Source: Thalassolituus alkanivorans (lineage in GTDB: Bacteria; Pseudomonadota; Gammaproteobacteria; Pseudomonadales; Oceanobacteraceae). From it: 64,000 nt of DNA. Of the stretch, positions 16,207 through 23,933 are shown piece by piece. Each line of letters starts with the position of its first letter. Position 1 is the stretch's first letter. The notes under the pieces were generated by a model. The model was not told where the DNA came from, searched no databases, and worked only from the letters and a program-made list of their open reading frames with translations. Position numbers and translations under genes: made by a program. Location: the NCBI RefSeq assembly GCF_020447205.1, contig NZ_JAJAEL010000035.1, forward strand, positions 318,147-382,146, given 5' to 3'.

Positions 16207-19126
16207 TCTGGGTCAGCTGGGGCTGATCGTTTTAGGCTACCTCGGCGCACTGTTTACCACCGCTTATGCGGTTGAACGCGGCTGGGTCCCGCGCCGCTGG
16301 GTACGTCACCCACTGGTGTATATTTTCTCGCTCGGCGTGTATGCCAGCGCCTGGGCGTTTTATGGTTCGGTGGGCATGGCCAACCAATACGGCTATGGTT
16401 TCCTGGCTTATTACCTGGGCATCTCCGGCGCCTTTGTCATGTCGCCAATCCTGCTGCGTCCCATTCTGCATATTGCCCGTATTTATCAGCTGGGATCTCT
16501 CGCCGACCTGCTCGCCTTCCGTTACCGCTCGCGTCTGGCCGGTATGCTGGTATCAGTGTTTACCCTCGCCGTCGTTATTCCGATGCTGACGCTGCAGATC
16601 AGTGCCATCGCCGATACCCTGCATTTGCTCAACAGCGAGTGGCCGGTGACCACGCTGGCATTCGGCTTCTGTGTCACCATGATTATCTTTGCCGTACTGT
16701 TCGGCGCGCGTCATGTTTCACCGCGGGAAAAACACGAGGGGCTGGTCTTTGCCCTGGCCTTTGAATCGCTGCTCAAACTAACCGCCATTCTGGTGCTGGC
16801 CGGTGTGGCGTTGTTTGGTATTTTCGATCAGGTCGGTGGTCTGGAGCAGTGGCTGATCGATAATCAGGACCGCCTGTCCAACCAGCAGATTACCCTGCAG
16901 GAAGGGCCGTGGCGCACGCTGCTGCTGGTGTTTTTTGCCGCGGCCATCGTCATGCCACACATGTTCCATGTGACCTTTACCGAAAACGTCAACAGCGATG
17001 CACTGAAACCGGCAAGCTGGGGGTTCCCGCTGTTTCTGCTGGCGATGAGCATGGCCGTACCGCCGATTCTGTGGGCCGGTATTTACCTGAATGTACAAAC
17101 ACCGGCCGAGTACTTTGCCATAGGTATCGGCCTGAAACTGGAATCGCCGTTTCTGGTCATCCTGACCTTTGTCGGCGGTCTGGCCGCCGCTTCAGGCATC
17201 ATGATTGTGATAACCCTGGCCACCGCCGCCATGTTCCTCAACCATCTGGTGCTGCCTTTCCACAAGCCCAGTCCGCGCCATGATTTTTATCGCTGGCTGC
17301 TGTGGATGCGGCGCTCGCTGATCGCCGGCATTCTGCTGCTGGCTTACGGCTTCTACCGTTCCGTCGGCGCCGATCTGGATCTTAACCGCCTCGGTATTCT
17401 TGCTTTTGTCGCCGCGCTGCAGTTTTTACCCGGCGTACTGGGATTGCTGTACTGGCCCAAGTCCAACCGCAAAGGTTTTCTCGCCGGTCTGATCGCCGGT
17501 ATTCTGGTATGGATCTACGGCATGCTGCTGCCGTTTTCTGAGCTGGCGCTGGGCTGGAACGTACCGCTGCCACTGGCGGCCATTGATGAAAGCAACTGGC
17601 ATCTGGCCGCGCTGTCAGCCTTTGCCATCAACCTGTTGCTGTTTGTTTTGGTGAGTCTCAGCAGCAAACAGAAGGCCTCGGAAATGTCGGCTGCCGAAGC
17701 CTGTTCCATTGACACCGTCTCACGCCCCAGCCGCCGGCCTTTGATTGCCGGCAACTCCAACGATGTGATTATGTCGCTGAGCAAACCGCTTGGACGCTAC
17801 GTCGCCGAGCGCGAGGTCTATCAGGCCCTGACCGATCTCGACCTGCCTTCTTACGAAGACCGTCCCTACGCCCTGCGCCGTCTGCGCGCACGTTTAGAGG
17901 CAAATATTTCCGGCCTTATGGGACCAACCGTGGCGCACGATATCGTCAGCCGCTACCTGCCGTTTCAGGAAAATGCCGAGCTCAGCGAAGACATTTATCA
18001 GATTGAACAGCGTCTTGAAGGCTTCCATGACCGTCTCAGCGGTCTCGCCGGCGAACTGGATAACCTGCGTCGCTATCATCGGCAGACACTGGAGCGTCTG
18101 CCGATGGGGGTATGCTCACTGGCTGACGATGGTGAGATTCTGATGTGGAATCAGGCGATGACTGAGCTGACCCAGATCGATGCCGCTCAGGTCACCGGCT
18201 CACATCTCAGCCGTCTGCCACCACCGTGGAATACGCTGCTGCAGGATTTCGTTCTTAACGAACCCATGCACGAACACAAAAAGCGTGTCGATATCGGCGC
18301 CCGTCCGCGCTGGTACAGTCTGCATAAATCGGTAATCAAGCCCAGTGGCGGCCAGCCCGGCGGTATTGTCGTGCTGATGGAAGATCAGACTGAAACTCAA
18401 TTGCTGGAAGACGAGCTGATGCACAGCGAGCGTCTGGCATCCATTGGCCGTCTGGCGGCCGGTGTGGCCCACGAGATCGGCAACCCCATTACCGGTATCG
18501 ACTGTCTGGCGCAGACGATCCGCTACGAAACCGACAACCCCGAACTGCTGGAAATGGCTAACCAGATTCAGGAGCAGACCAAGCGGGTTACCCGTATCGT
18601 GCAGTCGCTGATGAACTTTGCCCACGCCGGCCACCACTCCACCGAACATGAACCGGTCAGCCTGGCGCATGTTATTGACGAAGCCATGCAGCTGTTGCGT
18701 TTAAGCAAACGCAGCCAGGACATTGCCTTTATTAATGAGTGTGCCGGTGACGTGATGGTGCTTGGCGATGATCAGCGCCTGGTTCAGGTATTTGTGAACC
18801 TGTTAAGCAACGCACGCGATGCCAGCGGTCCCGGTCAGAACATCCGCGTTACCGCCGATACCGACGAACATCAGGTGATATTAAGAATTATCGACCAGGG
18901 GCACGGCATTCCCGCCGATAAAGTCGACCGTATTTTTGAGCCTTTTTTCACCACCAAAGACGTCGGTAAAGGCACTGGACTGGGGTTGTCACTGGTGTAT
19001 TCCATCATCGAAGAACACTATGGCCACATCGCCATTGAAAGTCCGGTCGCCGACGGCCGCGGCACTTGTGTTAAAGTCAGCCTGCCACGTTATCATCACA
19101 TTGAAGAATCGGAACCCGTTGCATGA
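16196..19126 (+). CDS. cbrA: CbrA-type sensor kinase with SLC5 transporter domain
   Basis: A 976-residue fusion. Residues about 1-490 form a 12-13-helix sodium/solute symporter-like (SLC5) domain; a linker follows, then a PAS-like domain (LERLPMGVCSLADDGEILMWN), a HisKA domain with the phospho-acceptor in VAHEIGNPI, and a HATPase domain (NLLSNARDASG, IDQGHGIP, GTGLGLSLV). This is the CbrA layout; in Pseudomonas CbrA senses carbon/nitrogen status, and the transporter domain takes up histidine. ATG 16196 has GGGG at good spacing; GTG 16190 is an alternative. It overlaps cbrB as ATGA. Together with CbrB it should drive the sigma-54 RNA promoters downstream. Confidence 0.94.
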   Translation: MSFSLGQLGLIVLGYLGALFTTAYAVERGWVPRRWVRHPLVYIFSLGVYASAWAFYGSVGMANQYGYGFLAYYLGISGAFVMSPILLRPILHIARIYQLGSLADLLAFRYRSRLAGMLVSVFTLAVVIPMLTLQISAIADTLHLLNSEWPVTTLAFGFCVTMIIFAVLFGARHVSPREKHEGLVFALAFESLLKLTAILVLAGVALFGIFDQVGGLEQWLIDNQDRLSNQQITLQEGPWRTLLLVFFAAAIVMPHMFHVTFTENVNSDALKPASWGFPLFLLAMSMAVPPILWAGIYLNVQTPAEYFAIGIGLKLESPFLVILTFVGGLAAASGIMIVITLATAAMFLNHLVLPFHKPSPRHDFYRWLLWMRRSLIAGILLLAYGFYRSVGADLDLNRLGILAFVAALQFLPGVLGLLYWPKSNRKGFLAGLIAGILVWIYGMLLPFSELALGWNVPLPLAAIDESNWHLAALSAFAINLLLFVLVSLSSKQKASEMSAAEACSIDTVSRPSRRPLIAGNSNDVIMSLSKPLGRYVAEREVYQALTDLDLPSYEDRPYALRRLRARLEANISGLMGPTVAHDIVSRYLPFQENAELSEDIYQIEQRLEGFHDRLSGLAGELDNLRRYHRQTLERLPMGVCSLADDGEILMWNQAMTELTQIDAAQVTGSHLSRLPPPWNTLLQDFVLNEPMHEHKKRVDIGARPRWYSLHKSVIKPSGGQPGGIVVLMEDQTETQLLEDELMHSERLASIGRLAAGVAHEIGNPITGIDCLAQTIRYETDNPELLEMANQIQEQTKRVTRIVQSLMNFAHAGHHSTEHEPVSLAHVIDEAMQLLRLSKRSQDIAFINECAGDVMVLGDDQRLVQVFVNLLSNARDASGPGQNIRVTADTDEHQVILRIIDQGHGIPADKVDRIFEPFFTTKDVGKGTGLGLSLVYSIIEEHYGHIAIESPVADGRGTCVKVSLPRYHHIEESEPVA

Positions 19127-20520
19127 GTCACATCCTGGTTGTTGAAGACGAAGCCATTATCCGTCAGTCCGTGCGCCGCCTGTTGCAGCGCCACGACTAC
19201 GAAGTCACCGATGTGGATTCCCTTGATGCCGCCAAAAATGAAGACCTGAGCCGCTACAGCCTGATCATCAGCGATCTGCGCCTGCCCGGCGGCATGGGCA
19301 CCGAACTGGTCGAGCTGGCCGGAGACACCCCGGTACTGATCATGACCAGCTACGCCAGCCTGCGCTCGGCGGTTGATGCTATGAAGATGGGGGCCGTGGA
19401 TTACATCGCCAAACCCTTCGACCACGACGAAATGATTCAGGCGGTACAGCGCATTCTGAAAGAATCCAGCCTCAGCCATAAGCCAACCAACACCGATCTG
19501 CGCAAAGAAGTCAGCAAAGAATATCCGGTCAGCGGCATTATCGGCAGCTGCGAGCCTATGCTGCTGCTGTTCAAAAAAATCAGCAAGGTAGCCCCCACCG
19601 ACGCCACCGTCCTTATTCAGGGCGAATCCGGTACCGGTAAAGAGCTGGTCGCACGGGCGCTGCATAATCAGAGCCGTCGCCATAACGCGGAGATGATTTC
19701 GGTTAACTGTGCTGCCATTCCTGAAACCCTGATTGAATCGGAACTGTTTGGCCATGAAAAAGGCGCCTTTACCGGCGCCAACGCCATGCGTCAGGGTCTG
19801 GTCGAAGCCGCCGATGGCGGCACCCTGTTTCTTGATGAGATCGGTGAACTGCCACTCGAAGCCCAGGCGCGCCTGCTGCGCGTATTGCAGGAAGGTGAAA
19901 TCCGGCGCGTGGGTTCAGTACAAAGCAGAAAGGTCGATGTTCGCCTGGTTGCTGCAACCCACCGCAATCTGAAAGATCTGGCCAGTCGCGGCGAGTTCCG
20001 TGAAGACCTTTACTACCGTCTGAATGTTGTTGAGCTGCATCTGCCGCCACTGCGCGAGCGTGGCGACGATGTGGTCGAAATTGCCAATGCCATGCTGACC
20101 CGTGCCTGCGAGAAAATGCAGCAACCGCCGATGCATTTTACCGCCGAAGCCACCCAGGCTATCCGCCAGTACAACTGGCCGGGTAACGTGCGCGAGCTGG
20201 AAAACGCCGTCGAACGTGCTGTGATCCTTGCCGATGATGACAGCATTCAGGCTGATCTGTTGGGTATTGATCTGTCACCGGATCGTTATGTCAGCCCGGC
20301 GATGCGTGAAAATCTGCTGCAGAATGAACAATATGGGCCAGTTGATGGTCAACCCCAGCAGGGCGATCTATCTTTGGACGACTACTTTGTGCACTTTGTG
20401 CTGGAAAACGAACACAACATGACCGAGACCGACCTGGCGCGTAAGCTGGGCATCTCACGCAAAAGCCTTTGGGAGCGCCGCCAGCGTCTGGGCATTCCAC
20501 GCAAGAAGAGCGGGAAATAA
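19123..20520 (+). CDS. cbrB: CbrB-type sigma-54-dependent response regulator
   Basis: A 465-residue NtrC-family regulator. The receiver domain has the acidic pocket at E8-D9 and phospho-acceptor Asp51 (SDLRLPGG). The AAA+ domain has Walker A GESGTGKE and the sigma-54 contact loop GAFTGA. The C-terminal Fis-type helix-turn-helix is LARKLGISRKSLWERRQRLG. It is cotranslated with the sensor cbrA (ATGA overlap). Two sigma-54 promoters lie within 0.75 kb downstream, and in Pseudomonas CbrB activates crcZ at the same position, so those are its probable targets. The stop codon is followed by a UUCG-capped hairpin at 20566-20585. Confidence 0.95.
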   Translation: MSHILVVEDEAIIRQSVRRLLQRHDYEVTDVDSLDAAKNEDLSRYSLIISDLRLPGGMGTELVELAGDTPVLIMTSYASLRSAVDAMKMGAVDYIAKPFDHDEMIQAVQRILKESSLSHKPTNTDLRKEVSKEYPVSGIIGSCEPMLLLFKKISKVAPTDATVLIQGESGTGKELVARALHNQSRRHNAEMISVNCAAIPETLIESELFGHEKGAFTGANAMRQGLVEAADGGTLFLDEIGELPLEAQARLLRVLQEGEIRRVGSVQSRKVDVRLVAATHRNLKDLASRGEFREDLYYRLNVVELHLPPLRERGDDVVEIANAMLTRACEKMQQPPMHFTAEATQAIRQYNWPGNVRELENAVERAVILADDDSIQADLLGIDLSPDRYVSPAMRENLLQNEQYGPVDGQPQQGDLSLDDYFVHFVLENEHNMTETDLARKLGISRKSLWERRQRLGIPRKKSGK

Positions 20521-20565
20521 ACACCGCTTCCGCCAGCATCACCACGATGTCATCTGTATCACAAA

Positions 20566-20633
20566 GTGTAACCTTCGGGTTACACCCCTCTCAAAAATCA
20601 GTCATTTACCGCCACCACTGGTAACACTTTAGT
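20566..20633 (+). promoter_or_regulatory. UUCG hairpin and upstream activator elements of RNA promoter 1
   Basis: GTGTAACC (20566-20573) and GGTTACAC (20578-20585) form a perfect eight-pair stem with a UUCG loop. It could end the cbrB transcript, although no T run follows, and as DNA it is also a GTAAC/GTTAC palindrome. A further element, GTAACACTTTAGT, lies at 20621-20633, 79 bases before the -24 GG of the promoter, and the identical 13-mer recurs upstream of promoter 2. CbrB sites in Pseudomonas are described from memory as TGTTAC/GTAACA-type, so these are proposed CbrB activator sites. Confidence 0.55.
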
Positions 20634-20710
20634 GGAACGCAATTCGGGCCAACGTTCTTAACAATCCATAAGCTACTGATTTTAAAGGGTTTTCAAAGAA
20701 ACCAATTAGT

Positions 20711-20727
20711 TGGCACGGCATTCGCTA
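20711..20727 (+). promoter_or_regulatory. Sigma-54 promoter 1 (CrcZ-like RNA a)
   Basis: TGGCACG at 20711-20717 followed by TCGCT at 20722-20726 gives GG (20712-20713) and GC (20724-20725) separated by exactly 10 bases, the invariant -24/-12 geometry. Transcription should start near 20737. The shared sequence CTATATAG follows it and is repeated at promoter 2. Confidence 0.8.
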
Positions 20728-20736
20728 TATAGTGAT

Positions 20737-20905
20737 CAAAGCAATAAAAAATGCGCCTCATAAAATAAAAATAAAAAAACGAGCGCGACAGGCCAGACAA
20801 TAAAAATAAAAACGGCCGCTGAGTTAAAAACAATAATAACAAGCCCCGACTCACTGAAAGACGATTGCTTTGCCCGCGACGCAGCCGGCAAAGCAATCAT
20901 CTCTC
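20737..20905 (+). ncRNA. CrcZ-like Hfq/Crc sponge RNA, copy a
   Basis: The transcript proposed from sigma-54 promoter 1 has no credible coding frame. It displays A-rich tracts at 20737-20754, 20760-20780, 20797-20813 and 20824-20842, several of them between short complementary arms (GGCC...GGCC, TGAGT...ACTCA), so that the tracts sit in loops. A 12-pair perfect hairpin (20863-20874 with 20887-20898) is a candidate 3' end, but the following tract is only moderately U-rich, so the end is uncertain and the RNA may run on. Position between cbrB and pcnB matches Pseudomonas crcZ, an RNA that titrates Hfq/Crc and relieves catabolite repression. Confidence 0.65.
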
Positions 20906-21110
20906 TTATCTGCAAGACCCCAGTACTTCTGCCAACTCCCCTCTGAAACAGCCCCGGTAACAAAATTCTGTAACAGGCCCGGACAATCCCACCCGTCCTC
21001 AGCTCTCGTCAGTATTTTCAGCGCAACCAGCAATAAACCGTAAAAACCAATACTTTCCCCTGACTTAAAAAGCGTCAGCCTCGACCAGAAGCGACGTCGC
21101 CCCCAATAAG

Positions 21111-21191
21111 GTTACACACTGTTACCCAGAAACATCTTTTGTTACCTCAGGCCTCGCTCCAAGTAACACTTTAGTCGAAGTCTCGGGTAAC
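21111..21191 (+). promoter_or_regulatory. Upstream activator array of RNA promoter 2
   Basis: Five GTTAC/GTAAC pentamers occur within 81 bases (21111, 21121, 21141, 21163, 21187). TGTTAC at 21140-21145 and GTAACA at 21163-21168 form an inverted pair. The 13-mer GTAACACTTTAGT at 21163-21175 is identical to that before promoter 1 and lies 68 bases before the -24 GG. These are proposed CbrB sites; assignment rests on motif repetition and position. Confidence 0.55.
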
Positions 21192-21242
21192 AAACGTCAC
21201 GTAAAATGCATAAAGCATTGATATTAAAGGACTTTTAAAAAC

Positions 21243-21258
21243 TGGCACGACGAATGCT
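21243..21258 (+). promoter_or_regulatory. Sigma-54 promoter 2 (CrcZ-like RNA b)
   Basis: TGGCACG (21243-21249) and ATGCT (21254-21258) give GG (21244-21245) and GC (21256-21257) separated by exactly 10 bases. The following CTATATAG matches promoter 1, as does the preceding ATTAAAGG-type segment. The expected start is near 21269. Confidence 0.83.
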
Positions 21259-21268
21259 ATATAGATAT

Positions 21269-21548
21269 CAGAACACTGAGGCGAACAATAAAAATAACAA
21301 ACGTCCTGAGTGTAAAACCGGCGACTTATAAAAATAACAAAGCGCCGGGCAAAACGGTCTTCGATAACAACAACAATAAAAGACCGGTGTTATGAACACG
21401 CTGTTTTGAATGCACAGCTCTTGGCTGTGAAGAATAAGAAAAATAAAGGGCAGGAACCTGTCCATTCAAAACAGTCGGTTCGCCTGGTTGAAAAATAACA
21501 ATAATAAAAAGAGAAGACTCACAAAGCCGCCAATGCGGCTTTTTGTTT
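21269..21548 (+). ncRNA. CrcZ-like Hfq/Crc sponge RNA, copy b
   Basis: About 280 nt from sigma-54 promoter 2 to a clear terminator. A-rich tracts with AAYAAYAA character are at 21283-21302, 21325-21341, 21363-21381, 21429-21449 and 21490-21511. Most are presented by hairpins: CCGGCG 21318-21323 with CGCCGG 21343-21348; CGGTCT 21355-21360 with AGACCG 21381-21386; and a 12-pair stem CTGTTTTGAATG 21401-21412 with CATTCAAAACAG 21463-21474. Such tracts bind the distal face of Hfq. Short open frames in this stretch look like chance. The inferred role is Hfq/Crc sequestration in response to CbrAB. Confidence 0.72.
21523..21548 (+). terminator. Terminator of CrcZ-like RNA b
   Basis: AAAGCCGC (21523-21530) pairs with GCGGCTTT (21535-21542) and is followed by TTGTTT. 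It defines the 3' end of the second RNA. Confidence 0.85.
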
Positions 21549-21656
21549 ATCTGCCCCCCGCAAACAGACTTCGCGGCCATTGCTGGCAGACGAGACTATT
21601 CAGAGGTTCCTTAAATTCAGGTGAACCGTTACACTCGCCTGCTTATCTGCAAGATC

Positions 21657-21922
21657 AGGGCCTGTTAACACTAAGTGAACAGGGCCTGCTGAGAACCAGC
21701 TTTTCTCAGAACAAGGAGAGAGGAGTGATATTAGCGGGCTAAATGAATGACGAACGACGACGTTAATGGGGAACACTGGCCTCAGCCCGCAGGGTTATGG
21801 CTAAAATTCCCTCATACTGCGTTACTGTTCGTTCGCTTAACCCGTTAGGCCACACTCTCAGTGCCTTGTCTGAGGAAATTTTAGCCAATAACAGGCCTGT
21901 TTAATTAGTGTTAACAGGCCCT
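21657..21922. mobile_element. MITE-like foldback element upstream of pcnB
   Basis: A 266-bp non-coding element with perfect 18-bp terminal inverted repeats (AGGGCCTGTTAACACTAA at 21657-21674 and its complement at 21905-21922). The two halves are imperfect inverted copies of each other throughout, so the whole element can fold back. An inner pair GGCTAAAATTCCCTCA (about 21794) and TGAGGAAATTTTAGCC (about 21870) is also visible. No transposase is present. Flanks AAGATC and AAGACT are similar but do not form a perfect target duplication. The right end lies 16 bases before the proposed pcnB start. Confidence 0.72.
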
Positions 21923-21937
21923 AAGACTTCTGAATCC

Positions 21938-23332
21938 GTGAAACGGCCAACCAATTTGATCAAATCTGTTATCCGCCTGTTCGGCAAAAAGAAACCACGT
22001 ACCGATGTGCAGCTGACCATCGTGCCACGTGACGAGCACAGCATCAGTCGCAGCAACATCAGCGAAAATGCCCTCAAAGTACTGTACCGGCTGAACAAAG
22101 CCGGACACCAGGCATTGCTGGTTGGCGGTGGCGTTCGTGACACCCTGCTGGGCCTGCATCCAAAAGATTTCGACGTAGCAACCGATGCCACCCCTGAACA
22201 GGTTAATCAGCTGTTCCGTAATTCCCGTCTGATCGGCCGTCGTTTCAAGCTGGTGCACGTGGTCTTTGGCCGCGACGTGATTGAAGTAGCCACATTCCGC
22301 GCCCCGCCCACGGAGGAACACTCCAGTAAGATTGCCGCCAAGGGCGATCAGGGCATGATTCTGCGTGATAACGTTTACGGCAACAAAGACGAAGACGCCG
22401 TACGCCGCGATTTCACCATCAACGCTCTCTATTACGACATTGCCGACTACAGCGTGCATGCTTATGCCGGCGGTTGGGATGACCTGCAAAACCGTCGTCT
22501 GCGCCTGATCGGCGATCCGGAAACCCGTTACCGCGAAGATCCGGTGCGTATGCTGCGCGCCATCCGTTTTGCCGCCAAACTGGATTTCAGCATTGAGGCG
22601 CATACCGCCGAGCCAATCCCGGTGATGGCGCCACTGCTGGAACAGATTCCGGCCGCACGTTTATTTGAAGAAATTCTCAAACTGTTTCTGCACGGCAAGG
22701 CGCTGGATACCCTGCGCCTGCTGCGAGAGTACCAGCTGTTTGGCCCGCTGTTCCCGGCCACCGAGCAATGCCTGCGTGATGATCCGCAGGCACTGATCAT
22801 GGCAGAGAACACCATGCGTAACACCGATGAGCGCATCCGTGCGGGTAAATCGGTAACACCTTACTTCTTCCTCGCTGCTCTGCTCTGGCCACCACTGGCA
22901 CGTATCCAGAAAGAATTCGAGGCCAAAGGCATGCCACCGCATCCGGCACTGCAGAAAGCGGCTGACCGGGTTCTCGCACAACAAATTCAGAGCACCGCCA
23001 TTCCCAAGCGCTTTTCCATTCCGATGCGTGAAATCTGGGAGATGCAGTTACGTCTGGCACGTACCCAGAGCCGCAAGGCTGAAGACCTTCTGACCCACCC
23101 GCGCTTCCGTGCCGCTTACGATTTTGTACTGCTGCGCGAGCAGTCCGGCGAAAACCTGAATGGTATCGGTGGTTTCTGGACACGCCTGCAGCAGGAGCAT
23201 CCGGATCTGGTACAGAGCCGTCCGCCACGCGATTTCGAACGCACGGGCGACGCTGACGGTCAGGGCGAGTACAAAAAACGCCGCCGCCGTTCACCGCGTA
23301 ACCGCAACCGCCGTCCTCCCCAGGCGAACTGA
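21938..23332 (+). CDS. pcnB: Poly(A) polymerase I
   Basis: A class II nucleotidyltransferase of about 464 residues that adds 3' poly(A) tails and promotes RNA decay. Motifs: LLVGGGVRDTLLG, then the catalytic DFDVATDATP, the RRDFTINALYYD segment and RYREDPVRMLRAIRFA of the neck. The C-terminus is very basic (KKRRRRSPRNRNRR), as in bacterial poly(A) polymerases. The start is unclear: GTG 21938 is chosen because an earlier GTG (21908) lies inside the foldback element's terminal repeat; neither has a good Shine-Dalgarno. folK follows 18 bases downstream. The element may have replaced the native promoter or leader. Confidence 0.93.
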   Translation: MKRPTNLIKSVIRLFGKKKPRTDVQLTIVPRDEHSISRSNISENALKVLYRLNKAGHQALLVGGGVRDTLLGLHPKDFDVATDATPEQVNQLFRNSRLIGRRFKLVHVVFGRDVIEVATFRAPPTEEHSSKIAAKGDQGMILRDNVYGNKDEDAVRRDFTINALYYDIADYSVHAYAGGWDDLQNRRLRLIGDPETRYREDPVRMLRAIRFAAKLDFSIEAHTAEPIPVMAPLLEQIPAARLFEEILKLFLHGKALDTLRLLREYQLFGPLFPATEQCLRDDPQALIMAENTMRNTDERIRAGKSVTPYFFLAALLWPPLARIQKEFEAKGMPPHPALQKAADRVLAQQIQSTAIPKRFSIPMREIWEMQLRLARTQSRKAEDLLTHPRFRAAYDFVLLREQSGENLNGIGGFWTRLQQEHPDLVQSRPPRDFERTGDADGQGEYKKRRRRSPRNRNRRPPQAN

Positions 23333-23350
23333 CGACGGCCGTTCATCCTT

Positions 23351-23845
23351 ATGATTCGCTGCTTTATTGGCCTCGGTGCCAACCTTGACGATCCTGCCGC
23401 GCAGATCACTATCGCTCTGCGCGCGCTGGCTGCATTACCGCACAGCCGCCTGCTGCGCTGCTCCTCACTGTACGGCAGCAAACCATTAGGGCCGCAGGAT
23501 CAGCCGGATTACGTAAATGCCGTTGCTGAGCTGGAAACCAGCCTCGAACCTCTGGCCCTGCTGGATGCCCTGCAGGCTCAGGAACGCGAGCAGGGCCGCA
23601 TCAAACGCCGCCACTGGGGAGAGCGCTGTATCGATCTCGATCTGCTGCTGTATGGTGATCTGACCATGCGCAGCGAACGCCTGAATATTCCCCATCACGA
23701 GATGCATAAGCGCAGTTTTGTACTGTTGCCGCTGACTGAAATTGCCGCCGATCTGCACCTGCCCGATGGCCGCGCCATTGCTGAGCTGACGCCGGAATTC
23801 GGTGGCGATCTGCAACGCATCGGGCCACCGCCACAGGTTTGTTGA
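23351..23845 (+). CDS. folK: HPPK, folate pathway pyrophosphokinase
   Basis: 6-Hydroxymethyl-7,8-dihydropterin pyrophosphokinase, 164 residues, which activates the pterin for dihydropteroate synthesis. Motifs: IGLGANLDDP at the N-terminus, the loop SSLYGSKPLGPQDQPDYVNAV, and the metal-binding RCIDLDLLLYGD followed by IPHHEMHKRSFVLLPL. It follows pcnB directly, as in Pseudomonas and E. coli, and precedes panB by 88 bases. Confidence 0.95.
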   Translation: MIRCFIGLGANLDDPAAQITIALRALAALPHSRLLRCSSLYGSKPLGPQDQPDYVNAVAELETSLEPLALLDALQAQEREQGRIKRRHWGERCIDLDLLLYGDLTMRSERLNIPHHEMHKRSFVLLPLTEIAADLHLPDGRAIAELTPEFGGDLQRIGPPPQVC

Positions 23846-23933
23846 CTGCTCTGACAGTTGACTTATAAGCGCCAATCCGCACCATACGCCCCAGATTTGT
23901 TTCTAAACGAAACGCTGTAACCGGAGAATGACC

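Noticed and set aside
16196..17700. A separate sodium/solute symporter gene
   Set aside because: The transporter-like helices continue in frame into PAS, HisKA and HATPase domains, so it is one CbrA-type protein.
20693..21033. Several minus-strand open frames of 60-80 codons in the RNA region
   Set aside because: They read A-rich tracts as Phe/Ile/Leu runs on the reverse strand and have no initiation signals.
21488..21742. 84-codon open frame in the cbrB-pcnB gap
   Set aside because: It begins inside the A-rich RNA, crosses its terminator and enters the foldback element; it has no ribosome binding site and no family resemblance.
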